A DNA stretch of 64,000 nucleotides from Fen-1298 sp050015675 (GTDB lineage Bacteria; Bacteroidota; Ignavibacteria; UBA10030): positions 62,001 through 126,000 of the forward strand of contig JBEKAY010000001.1 in assembly GCA_050015675.1 (NCBI GenBank), written 5' to 3'. The notes under the pieces are model-generated. The model saw only the letters and a list, made by a program, of their open reading frames with translations. It did no database searches and had not been told where the DNA came from. Each line of letters starts with the position of its first letter. Positions within the stretch are counted from its first letter, which is position 1. Of the stretch, positions 9,242 to 17,598 are shown piece by piece. The position numbers and the translations under genes are program-made.

Positions 9242-9901
9242 ATGTTTTCAGGATCATCACCATTTTCAGATTATGTTGACACCACGTTTTTAACAATCAC
9301 GGGAATCTCTCTGCTCGTATTGCTAGGACTGCTGATTGCGATGGTATACTTCATCATACGTTATAGCCGCAAGAAAAATCCCCATCCTACAAACATCGAA
9401 GGACATGTTCCACTAGAAATCACTTGGACAGTTATTCCTCTTGTCCTTTTTATGGGAATGTTTTACATGGGATGGCAGGGGTACCTAACGGAACTAAGAG
9501 TACCGGACAATGCGATTCCAATCAAAGTAACCGCTCAAATGTGGAAGTGGACTTTTGAATATCCTAATGGTGTACAAACCGATACATTATATGTTCCGAT
9601 GAATATGCCGATCAAATGTACGCTCCACTCGATGGATGTAAACCACTCGTTTTATATTCCATCGTTTCGAATCAAAAAAGATGTCATTCCCAATCGAGAA
9701 AATGTTATGTGGTTTAAAACGGTACGAAAGGCTGCGTACGATATTGCCTGTGCGGAGTACTGTGGACTTGATCATTCCTATATGTATACAAAGGTCATCT
9801 CACAGGATTCATCCGACTTTGACCATTGGTATCGGGAAATATCAGCACATCAAGCAAAGCCCTATCTGCCGTTTGTCAACGCTGTGAAGCAGCCGGATTA
9901 A
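9242..9901 (+). CDS. ctaC: Cytochrome c oxidase subunit II (CuA protein, no fused cytochrome c)
   Basis: The 219-residue subunit has two N-terminal membrane helices and a cupredoxin domain. CuA ligands are all present: H135, C170, C174, H178 and M181, with the intervening E172. It ends soon after the CuA loop, so it lacks the C-terminal haem c domain of classical caa3 subunit II; the membrane-bound cytochrome c domains encoded on either side may substitute. Gene order I-III-IV-II is unusual, since subunit II generally comes first. No copper ligand is missing. Confidence 0.94.
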   Translation: MFSGSSPFSDYVDTTFLTITGISLLVLLGLLIAMVYFIIRYSRKKNPHPTNIEGHVPLEITWTVIPLVLFMGMFYMGWQGYLTELRVPDNAIPIKVTAQMWKWTFEYPNGVQTDTLYVPMNMPIKCTLHSMDVNHSFYIPSFRIKKDVIPNRENVMWFKTVRKAAYDIACAEYCGLDHSYMYTKVISQDSSDFDHWYREISAHQAKPYLPFVNAVKQPD

Positions 9902-9905
9902 CGCT

Positions 9906-11273
9906 ATGGAATTTCTCAAAGATATTGCAATTCCCCAATCATTGGAACATTTTCACTTGCTTGTGCTTATCTCGGCTCTTAGTTCTCTTGTGTTTATTCC
10001 TTATCTCGGTTTTGTGGTAGGGTCGTCAATCCTGTCTTTGTGGTATAACCATCGTGGGCGCAAGGATACTAATGTTGTTTTTCTCCAATTCGCACATGAA
10101 CTTATTGATCGTGCGTTGTTCAATAAGAGTCTCGTTTTATTTCTGGCAGTTCTTCCGGGATTGACGTTGGTATTTGTTTACGCACAATTCCTGCAAGGGA
10201 CACAATCCATGGGAGCGGGTCTCGCCGGCTTTGGTTTCTTATTCCTTCTCATAGGGATGGTACTTCTCTACTCTTACAAGTACACTTTCCGCGTGCAGGA
10301 AATTCTTGGATCGTATCAGCAAATGCTGAAGAACTATCCAAACGATCAATCTAAAAAAGCTGTAGCAGCCTATCAGGAATCGAACACACACGCACATTTT
10401 CGTTCGGGGAGATACGGAATATTTTTTCTCTGTACAGCATTCGTACTTTATGCTGCAGCTTTCAGTGTCGCGGCAAATCCACTCAATTGGGATTCGGATT
10501 CCGTCTTTGATCTTATTATTTCTCTGAATGTGTGGCTGAAGATTGTCGAGTTATTATTTCTGAGCATAGGAACAACGGGTATCGGAATACTTTTTTTCTC
10601 GTTTGCCTGGGAGCATCGGAGAGAATATATAGAAGACTATTCATTGTTAGTAAAAAGGCTCGGTATCAGGTTCAGTATTGTTGGACTGTTAGGATTACCG
10701 GTTTCTGTTTTATTGAATGTCGCAGTGATTTCCGATGAAGCGCTCTCGGGGTCGATTTATTCGCTTGTAAGTGTGGCAATTGTCTTCTTTTTTCTCTCTG
10801 CGCATTTCATGTATGGATATTATAAATCGCCACAATCCATTGCACTTACGATAGGATTCATAATGTTCTTGTTTGCTTTGGGAATGTTAGTCATCAGCGA
10901 CAACCTTTCTCTTAGTACAGCAACACATAATCAGGTAGCGCTTCTTGCAAATTCTTACGACAAATCTCTAGAAGAATTAAAAGCCACGCTCGGAGTAGTG
11001 ACAGTATCATTCACAGGAGAAGAGATCTATAATACCAGATGCGAATCATGTCATCTCTTCAACAAGAAAAAAGTAGGCCCGCCTTATTATGAAACGATAG
11101 CAAAATATCAAGGAAAGAAAGCAGAGTTGGTTTCGTTCATTCTCCATCCCACAAAAAAGAACCCGGATTATCCACCGATGCAAAATCCTGGATTACGAGC
11201 AACTGAAGCAGATTCCGTTGCAACCTATATTTTGCGAAGAGTTGCATTGTCTATGACAAGTGGAAGGAAGTAA
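9906..11273 (+). CDS. Polytopic membrane protein with C-terminal cytochrome c domain
   Basis: The 455-residue protein begins 4 bp after ctaC. Residues 1-350 form about eight or nine hydrophobic segments; the first carries a histidine pair region (EHFHLLVLI) near residue 15. Residues about 365-450 form a cytochrome c domain with haem motif CESCH at 379-383 and candidate axial M425 (PPMQNPG). The membrane part is not recognised as a known oxidase or reductase subunit; histidines within helices leave room for haem b. Given its position inside the ACIII-oxidase operon, it may relay electrons or be an accessory oxidase subunit. That role is inference. Confidence 0.78.
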   Translation: MEFLKDIAIPQSLEHFHLLVLISALSSLVFIPYLGFVVGSSILSLWYNHRGRKDTNVVFLQFAHELIDRALFNKSLVLFLAVLPGLTLVFVYAQFLQGTQSMGAGLAGFGFLFLLIGMVLLYSYKYTFRVQEILGSYQQMLKNYPNDQSKKAVAAYQESNTHAHFRSGRYGIFFLCTAFVLYAAAFSVAANPLNWDSDSVFDLIISLNVWLKIVELLFLSIGTTGIGILFFSFAWEHRREYIEDYSLLVKRLGIRFSIVGLLGLPVSVLLNVAVISDEALSGSIYSLVSVAIVFFFLSAHFMYGYYKSPQSIALTIGFIMFLFALGMLVISDNLSLSTATHNQVALLANSYDKSLEELKATLGVVTVSFTGEEIYNTRCESCHLFNKKKVGPPYYETIAKYQGKKAELVSFILHPTKKNPDYPPMQNPGLRATEADSVATYILRRVALSMTSGRK

Positions 11274-11274
11274 T

Positions 11275-12156
11275 ATGAAGATTTTGAATTCACTAGCTCT
11301 TCGTCATACGAATAGTATATCTGATTATGTAATGCTGATGAAACCAGAGTTGACGCTGCTTTCTGTATCAACGGCAGTTGGCGGTGCGTACATAGCGCTT
11401 TATGGCTCGATGCATTATTCTCTTCTCGTTCACACGCTTATCGGGACACTGCTTGTTGGCGGTGCTGCCGGAGTATTGAATCAATATATTGAACGCCGAT
11501 ATGACGCGATGATGAAACGAACAGAACACCGTCCACTTCCCGCTGGGCGAGTTCAACCTGCAGAAGCGCTGCTCTTTGGAATCATACTCAGCATCGCCGG
11601 ATTATCGTATCTTGTAATATTCACCAATTTGGTTGCCGTTTTTCTTTCGGCATTTACACTTGTTAGTTATCTGGCAATTTATACTCCACTAAAAAGAAAG
11701 ACGCCATTTGCGACAGTGATTGGAGGAATTCCCGGGGCATTACCGCCGCTCATCGGTTGGGCAGTTGTGCGCGGTAGTGTTTCGATGGAAGCGTGGTCGC
11801 TCTTCTTTATTCTCTTCTTTTGGCAGATGCCGCATTTTTTATCGCTTGCATGGATGTATCGTAAAGATTATGCTCGCGCCGGATACAAGTTACTGGTTGT
11901 GCTAGATCAAACGGGAGATATCACAAGCCGACAGATTCTAGTGTATTGCTGTGCACTTATTCCGGCTTCATTGATGCCGACGTTAATAGGCTTTACCGGG
12001 TACGTCTATTTTGCGGGAGCGCTGATATTGTCTATATCTTTTCTCATAACAGGGATTATATTCCTTCGTGAACATTCATCTATTACGACACGCAGGATAT
12101 TTTATTTTTCTCTTCTATTTCTTCCACTCCTGTTCATATTATTGATGCTTGCATAA
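11275..12156 (+). CDS. ctaB: Protohaem IX farnesyltransferase (haem O synthase)
   Basis: The 293-residue UbiA-family prenyltransferase attaches a farnesyl group to haem B, making haem O, the precursor of haem A for the oxidase. It has about nine helices and the family motif NQYIERRYDAMMKRTEHRPLP, in which the aspartate-rich region binds the prenyl diphosphate through magnesium. I prefer ATG at 11275, which has GGAAGGA just upstream, over the in-frame GTG at 11260. The gene overlaps or abuts the previous stop and closes the operon. No ctaA (haem A synthase) is visible in this window. Confidence 0.94.
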   Translation: MKILNSLALRHTNSISDYVMLMKPELTLLSVSTAVGGAYIALYGSMHYSLLVHTLIGTLLVGGAAGVLNQYIERRYDAMMKRTEHRPLPAGRVQPAEALLFGIILSIAGLSYLVIFTNLVAVFLSAFTLVSYLAIYTPLKRKTPFATVIGGIPGALPPLIGWAVVRGSVSMEAWSLFFILFFWQMPHFLSLAWMYRKDYARAGYKLLVVLDQTGDITSRQILVYCCALIPASLMPTLIGFTGYVYFAGALILSISFLITGIIFLREHSSITTRRIFYFSLLFLPLLFILLMLA

Positions 12157-12239
12157 CAGAAGAAGAATTTGTTTATATTAACCACAAACATCAGACGTAA
12201 ATTACTGTAAATGTTTTTACTATTTAGGAAAGTACCACG

Positions 12240-12650
12240 ATGAGCACAAATTCTACATCAGAAGAAAAATCTGGGCTATCCTCCAAGATGGCACTGTGTG
12301 TTGCAGCATTTACAATGGTGGGAATCGATGGAGAATTTAAGGAAGAAGAATTACAAAAGCTTCGCAGTTTGATTCACACGGATGAGTCGGCATTTGTAAA
12401 AGCAATCAGTTTCTACAATGAACGGCCTCTTGATGTTTGTATCAAAGTAGTTTCTGCAAAGTTGAACGATGAACAAAAACGGATAACATATCATATTCTC
12501 TACGACCTTGCACAGGTCGATAGGGATTTTGCAATATCCGAACAAGATCTTCTCGTACAATATGCTGCAGAATTTAGGTTAGACAAGGAATTTGTTTCAT
12601 CGGTAAAAGATATGCCAAGTCGTAAATATAATTTTGCGGCGTTTGAATAA
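12240..12650 (+). CDS. TerB-like helical protein
   Basis: The 136-residue soluble protein contains the TerB/DjlA-N pattern: an acidic turn VGIDGEFKEEELQKLRSLI at about 26-45 and a second VDRDFAISEQDLLVQYAAEF at about 92-112. The family binds divalent metals and is found in stress and tellurite-resistance contexts, but its function here is unknown. It follows ctaB after an 83-bp gap and has the same strand, so it could be the last member of the operon or a separate gene. No tellurite genes lie nearby. Confidence 0.7.
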   Translation: MSTNSTSEEKSGLSSKMALCVAAFTMVGIDGEFKEEELQKLRSLIHTDESAFVKAISFYNERPLDVCIKVVSAKLNDEQKRITYHILYDLAQVDRDFAISEQDLLVQYAAEFRLDKEFVSSVKDMPSRKYNFAAFE

Positions 12651-12685
12651 TTTGTACACCGTAAGCGGCGTTGAGGCATACAGTG

Positions 12686-13612
12686 ATGAAACATGCCTTG
12701 CTCAAATGGTTTCTAGGAACACTTCTTTTCCTTTCTTTATTTGTATGCCTCCTCATCCTATTCTTTTCATTTAAAGATTACTCACGTTATTTCCGATCAA
12801 TACGCGGCACACAGACGAGTATTTCCATTCAACAGTATGCCTGTGATGCGCGTACTCAAAAATCGTGGCTGACCATAAACGCTGACAACGGATTTAGTGT
12901 ACAAGCTGGATTGCTCGCCCCACGCGATTCGAGCAAACGATATCCTGCTATTATTCTTCTCGGCGGTAAGGCTACAGGCAAATACGCTGTCAATTACGCG
13001 CTCGACATCGACAATGTTGTTATCCTTGCGCTTGATTATCCATACGAACCACGCGAGTTATATACATTCTGGACAATTCTATGGGATGTGCCGCGTGTAA
13101 GGAAGGCGCTTCTTGATATGGTGCCGTCTGCAATACTCGCGGCAGATTATCTTTTCAACCGCCATGATGTGGACACAACAAGGTTGATAATTCTCGGTTA
13201 CAGCTTTGGTGCACCCTTCGTTCCTGTCATTGTAACTCACGACAGGCGAGCGGCAGCGGCAATCATGGTGTACGGCGGCGGGGAATTGACTTCGATGATT
13301 CGCCACAACGTGGCACGATATGAATCAGCGTGGCTGGGTGAATTTGTTGGAAGACTCGGTGGAGCGCTCCTTCATCCTCTGGAGCCAATGAGATATGCTG
13401 ACACAATTTCTCCAACGCCACTCGTCATGATCAATGGTGAAAATGATGAGCAGATTCCGCGTTACAATACCGAATTATTCTTTAACACTGCCAGAGAACC
13501 AAAGAAACTCATCTGGTTGAAATCCCAACACGTATGTCCTGAGAATGAGGATTTAACACGGCGTATTATTGCTACGTTGAAAGAAGAATTAAAGAGATTG
13601 AAAATTCTCTGA
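12686..13612 (+). CDS. Membrane-anchored alpha/beta hydrolase
   Basis: The 308-residue protein starts with a membrane helix (about 5-28) followed by an alpha/beta hydrolase fold. The nucleophile elbow GYSFGAPF places the serine at about S173; a late aspartate in INGENDEQIP and the histidine in KSQHVCPEN complete a likely triad. I chose ATG at 12686 (GAGG 9 nt upstream) over TTG at 12671. The substrate cannot be read from the sequence; dienelactone-hydrolase-like esterases and peptidases share this layout. It is convergent with cydB. Confidence 0.75.
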   Translation: MKHALLKWFLGTLLFLSLFVCLLILFFSFKDYSRYFRSIRGTQTSISIQQYACDARTQKSWLTINADNGFSVQAGLLAPRDSSKRYPAIILLGGKATGKYAVNYALDIDNVVILALDYPYEPRELYTFWTILWDVPRVRKALLDMVPSAILAADYLFNRHDVDTTRLIILGYSFGAPFVPVIVTHDRRAAAAIMVYGGGELTSMIRHNVARYESAWLGEFVGRLGGALLHPLEPMRYADTISPTPLVMINGENDEQIPRYNTELFFNTAREPKKLIWLKSQHVCPENEDLTRRIIATLKEELKRLKIL

Positions 13613-13677
13613 ATAACATCGGGCGAAGATAAACACCGCCCACTTCTGCCTAAGGATTTCTGTCTTTCGTGTTTGCT

Positions 13678-14694
13678 TTAGTAACTCTCTTCGGTAATCT
13701 CAACCTTCCCGCGAAAAACATAATGTATGAAAATTGAATATGCCATCACTATTGGAACGCCTATGATAGCAATGACAAGCATTGTTTGTAATGTCAATGG
13801 ACTGGAGGAGGAATTATAGATCGTAAGACTATACTGAAGATCGATGGACGACGGCACAAGTCGTGGATAGAGACTGAGCGCCATTTGACACAACATCGCT
13901 GCAATGATTAATGACGAAACGAGGAATGCACGATTGAATTTCCCAGCTTTTAAAAGAATCGGCAGGTACACGATGGCACCTATTAGGGCAATTATAAAAA
14001 TATAGAAGAATGGACTAGTCGTTGATTTCTCAAACAAGAATGGCGATGCAACCCATGTCCATACCGTTATAATGGCATAGAGTATGACATAGTCCATCCA
14101 AAGATGCGTCGCCCATCTTTGACAGCGATCGCGCAGGTCACCATCGGATTTTGCGGCAAGATAAATTGAGCCATGCATCGTAAAAAGCACTACACTCAAT
14201 ACACCGACGCCGATGGAATATGGATTAAGCAAACTTAGGAACGTGCCCAGATAATTTCCGTTCGCATCAATCAGTACGCCGCTAAGAATATTCCCTATCG
14301 CAACTCCAAAGAGAACGGCTGGGAGAAGACTTCCGAGTCCGAATGCCCAATCCCATGCACGTCGCCAAGTTGGTGAATCAACCTTATTTCGGAACTCGAA
14401 AGACACTGCGCGGAATATAAGTGCAGCTAACAGCAACATCAGCGCAATGTAAAAGCCGCTGAACACTGTTGCATAGACAGCCGGGAACGCTGCGAACAAC
14501 GCGCCGCCTCCGGTGATGAGCCAGACTTCATTTCCATCCCATACAGGACCGATGGCATTGAAGTGAATGCGCCGTTCTTTTTCATCATGCGCGAAGAGCG
14601 ACAAAATGCCGACGCCAAAATCAAATCCATCCAAAATCGCATAACCGATAATAAGCATACCGATAAGCCAAAACCAGATCGTGTTCAAATCCAT
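13678..14694 (-). CDS. cydB: Cytochrome bd oxidase subunit II
   Basis: The 338-residue membrane protein has about nine helices and the N-terminal family pattern DGFDFGVGIL, plus GPVWDGNEVWLITGGGALFAAFP, both diagnostic of CydB. Together with CydA it oxidises quinol and reduces oxygen without proton pumping, usually at low oxygen. AGGAG lies 9 nt before the ATG. The gene follows cydA by 12 bp. No CydX-like small frame is visible between its stop and the convergent hydrolase gene. Confidence 0.96.
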   Translation of the reverse strand: MDLNTIWFWLIGMLIIGYAILDGFDFGVGILSLFAHDEKERRIHFNAIGPVWDGNEVWLITGGGALFAAFPAVYATVFSGFYIALMLLLAALIFRAVSFEFRNKVDSPTWRRAWDWAFGLGSLLPAVLFGVAIGNILSGVLIDANGNYLGTFLSLLNPYSIGVGVLSVVLFTMHGSIYLAAKSDGDLRDRCQRWATHLWMDYVILYAIITVWTWVASPFLFEKSTTSPFFYIFIIALIGAIVYLPILLKAGKFNRAFLVSSLIIAAMLCQMALSLYPRLVPSSIDLQYSLTIYNSSSSPLTLQTMLVIAIIGVPIVMAYSIFIHYVFRGKVEITEESY

Positions 14695-14706
14695 AATTAT
14701 GAACTC

Positions 14707-16026
14707 CTATGCGTGTGTAGGCCGCGGTCCATGGTTTACTTCTCGTATCAGAATATAGACATACAAAATACCAAGCAATACATAAATGAGGCCGAAGAGA
14801 ATGATTGAGAATCCAATTTCACTTGCAGTGACTGTCGCTGAATGCGCGTCCGATGTTCTTAAGAGATAATAGACAATCCACGGTTGACGGCCGACTTCAG
14901 CGGCAATCCAACCAAGCTGGCACGCAGCAAGCGGCATGGGAATAGACCATACAAAAAGTCGGAGCAACCACTTCGTTTCAAATAATTTTCTTCTGCGAAG
15001 TTGTATGAATGCATAGAGTGTCACGGCGATAAAGTACAATCCCAGCACGATCATATTGTGAAATGAAACGAAGGTCAACCAGAGCGGCGGAATATTTTCC
15101 GGCGGGAATTCATTAATGCCTTTAATCTGTGCATTGACATCGCCAAATGCCATCCAGCTAAGAAGTCCCGATAATTCCATTTTTGCTTTTAACTGTGGCG
15201 GTTTTGTAAATGGAATTGCAAAGAAAACAAGCGGCGCTCCAGATTGTGTTGTATAGAGTCCTTCAATAGCGGCGAATTTCTCAGGCTGTGTGCGTGCAAC
15301 TTGTCTTGCGTGTTCATGACCAAACGGCATCAGTTCGAGCAGAGAAGTAATTAATCCGAATATGACGGCAATCTTCATTGCACGCTGTGCAAGTTCAGTT
15401 TCTTTTCCTTTGAGAATGAGATACGCTGCAATACCTGCCACAAAAAAGGCTCCGGTAATCAACGCAGCATCCACTGTATGGAGATAACGAATCACAGTTG
15501 ATGGATTAAAGACAGCATCGTAAAAGTTGGTGAGTTCAGCTCTTCCGTTTCTGAGAATGTACCCTGCCGGAGTTTGCTGCCATGAATTTGCCACAATAAT
15601 CCAAAATGCCGAGATCGTTGCACCAACTGCTACCATCAGAATTGAGAACCAGTGGATGCCCTGAGAGACTTTGTTGCGTCCAAAAAGATAAAGGCCGAGG
15701 AACCCTGATTCAAGGAAAAATGCGAAGATACCTTCGGCGGCAAGCGGTGCACCAAAAATATCTCCAACAAATTTTGAATACACAGCCCAATTTGTTCCGA
15801 ATTGAAACTCCATAACAATACCGGTTGCCACGCCGACGGCAAATGTTAATGCGAGTAATTTCCCAAAGAACTTGCCCATGCGTACATATACTTCATCATT
15901 CTTTCGCCAGCCAAGTCCTTCCATAATCACCAGCAGCCATGCGAGACCGATAGAGATCGGCGGAAAGAGAAAATGAAATCCGATAGTCAACGCGAATTGC
16001 AAACGCGCAAGTAAAAGCGCATCCAT
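14707..16026 (-). CDS. cydA: Cytochrome bd oxidase subunit I, short Q-loop
   Basis: The 439-residue quinol-oxidising subunit carries haem-ligand histidine H18 in the first helix, the GRQPW motif and the usual helix pattern. The open frame extends 40 codons upstream, but I start at ATG 16026 because GGAGACC lies just upstream and MDALLLARLQFALTIGFHF is the standard CydA N-terminus. The protein is clearly shorter than the E. coli form (522), so it belongs to the short Q-loop class. It pairs with cydB directly downstream. The window thus encodes both a haem-copper and a bd oxidase. Confidence 0.95.
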   Translation of the reverse strand: MDALLLARLQFALTIGFHFLFPPISIGLAWLLVIMEGLGWRKNDEVYVRMGKFFGKLLALTFAVGVATGIVMEFQFGTNWAVYSKFVGDIFGAPLAAEGIFAFFLESGFLGLYLFGRNKVSQGIHWFSILMVAVGATISAFWIIVANSWQQTPAGYILRNGRAELTNFYDAVFNPSTVIRYLHTVDAALITGAFFVAGIAAYLILKGKETELAQRAMKIAVIFGLITSLLELMPFGHEHARQVARTQPEKFAAIEGLYTTQSGAPLVFFAIPFTKPPQLKAKMELSGLLSWMAFGDVNAQIKGINEFPPENIPPLWLTFVSFHNMIVLGLYFIAVTLYAFIQLRRRKLFETKWLLRLFVWSIPMPLAACQLGWIAAEVGRQPWIVYYLLRTSDAHSATVTASEIGFSIILFGLIYVLLGILYVYILIREVNHGPRPTHA

Positions 16027-16146
16027 AAAAAGGTCTCCAAAATTATTAAGGGAACCAGCGACAACATTGAGACACAGCAATATCACCGATGGGTTCCAAA
16101 TCAGAAATATACAACGTAATAAGAAACCGGATAAATGAGAACTCAA

Positions 16147-16518
16147 TTAATTCGAATCGATATCCCTGTGTACAATGTCGGGCGAGAAAGCCGGAAGGCA
16201 AACCGCGATATATTCTGCGCCACCCGGTTCTGGAGAACTATACTGAACCCATTCTCCCTTCATAACAACGATCGCTTGGCCGGCCGCCACATTAATTGTT
16301 CCGGTCTTTGTCACGACGCGTAATGTGCCGTGAATGATTATTGTGTACTCATCAAATTCAGGTGTTTGACCTGGCTCTCTCCATCCGCCAGGACTTTTCA
16401 TCCGCGCAATGCTTACACCACCTATACCGGTATTAACCCTGCCGATGAATTCTTCAATGATCTTTGATTTGTTTCCGGCCGCTTTGACGATTGAGGGTGA
16501 TGGGATGAGTGTTGGCAT
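16147..16518 (-). CDS. Small cupin-domain protein
   Basis: The 123-residue single-domain beta-barrel protein has the cupin elements DEYTIIIHGTLRVVT and AAGQAIVVMKGEWVQYSSPEPGGAEYIAVCLP. The first motif lacks the classic HxH metal pair (it reads GWREPGQTPEFDEY), so metal binding is doubtful. It lies between the potassium channel and cydA on the same strand, 120 bp before cydA. The function is unknown; sugar-binding or sensor roles are possible for this family. Confidence 0.72.
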   Translation of the reverse strand: MPTLIPSPSIVKAAGNKSKIIEEFIGRVNTGIGGVSIARMKSPGGWREPGQTPEFDEYTIIIHGTLRVVTKTGTINVAAGQAIVVMKGEWVQYSSPEPGGAEYIAVCLPAFSPDIVHRDIDSN

Positions 16519-16548
16519 AGAACAATCTTTCTACAAAGAAAAAAAATG

Positions 16549-17550
16549 TTACTTCGATAACTTTGCTCGCAGAATTTCAAGTTGCTCCGGATTGCCAATG
16601 ACGATAAGCGTATCACCTGTGTTGATGATGGTGCTTGGCGGGGGATTGAAAATGAAATCCCGTTCATCTATTCCGCGACGCATAGAAACGAGCACGACGT
16701 CAGAGGATTCAAGGATATCACAGCTTTCTATTGACTTACCACAATAATTTGTTGTTGCACCGATTTTCACTTCATCGACACGCAATGCAGAACTATCGCG
16801 CATCATAGAATCTAAAAATGTTGTAGTATCCGGACGTATCAATTCAGACGCCATCCGCAAGCCGCCAATGTAAGGAGCAGACACAGCCGAATTAGCGCCG
16901 CTACGGAAAAATTTCTCTCGCACTTCGATATCATCTACTTTCGCCACGATGCGAAGCTTGGGATTCAATCCACGCGCTGTAATAACAACGAATAAATTGT
17001 CTTTATCTTCCGGTAATGTACTTACGAGGCCAATAGCGCGATCGATACCCGCCGATCGAAGGATATTGTCGTTAGAAGCATCGCCTTCCACAGTTGGAAT
17101 GCCGCGATCGATAAGGATCTGCACTTTTTTGGGATCCTTCTCAACAGCGACGACTTTCCGTCTCGTTCTGATAAGTTCTTCCAAAACATAGTGTCCGTTT
17201 TTTCCAGCACCGCAAAGAATATAATGATGTGCAATTTTTTTAATGGTGCGTTCCATTTTACGTCTCCTAAGAATTCCGCCGATGCCTCCTTGCACGATGA
17301 ATTGTGTTAACTCCGAGATGCCGTAGAGGATGATGCCCATGCCGCCTAAAATTAGAAAAATAGTAAAGACACGCCCGGCTGTCGACAACGGATGCGTCTC
17401 GCCGTACCCAACGGTCGCAAGCGTGATGACAGACATATAGAGTGAATCAAAGAGCGACCAGCCCTCAATGAAATGATAGCCCAACGTTCCTGCAACAAGG
17501 ATGAGCAGGAGCAAATAAATTATTTGAAGCGCGTTGCGTGCGGCATTCAT
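16549..17550 (-). CDS. Potassium channel with RCK (TrkA-N and TrkA-C) domains
   Basis: The 333-residue protein has two membrane helices around a pore loop with the selectivity filter TVGYG (46-50), then a RCK/TrkA-N Rossmann domain (about 105-225; the GxGxxG-like segment is LCGAGKNGHYVLEEL) and a TrkA-C domain (about 245-333). This is the MthK-like two-helix channel architecture, gated by ligands such as calcium or nucleotides. It is 30 bp upstream of the cupin gene on the same strand. The assignment is secure; the ligand is not known. Confidence 0.93.
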   Translation of the reverse strand: MNAARNALQIIYLLLLILVAGTLGYHFIEGWSLFDSLYMSVITLATVGYGETHPLSTAGRVFTIFLILGGMGIILYGISELTQFIVQGGIGGILRRRKMERTIKKIAHHYILCGAGKNGHYVLEELIRTRRKVVAVEKDPKKVQILIDRGIPTVEGDASNDNILRSAGIDRAIGLVSTLPEDKDNLFVVITARGLNPKLRIVAKVDDIEVREKFFRSGANSAVSAPYIGGLRMASELIRPDTTTFLDSMMRDSSALRVDEVKIGATTNYCGKSIESCDILESSDVVLVSMRRGIDERDFIFNPPPSTIINTGDTLIVIGNPEQLEILRAKLSK

Positions 17551-17598
17551 ATAGTATTAGGATTTATTCCTTTATGCTCTCTTGTAAGAAAGAGACAG

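Noticed and set aside
13629..13649. GGGCG...CGCCC between the hydrolase and cydB as a bidirectional terminator
   Set aside because: The stem is only 5 bp with a long loop and no T-run.
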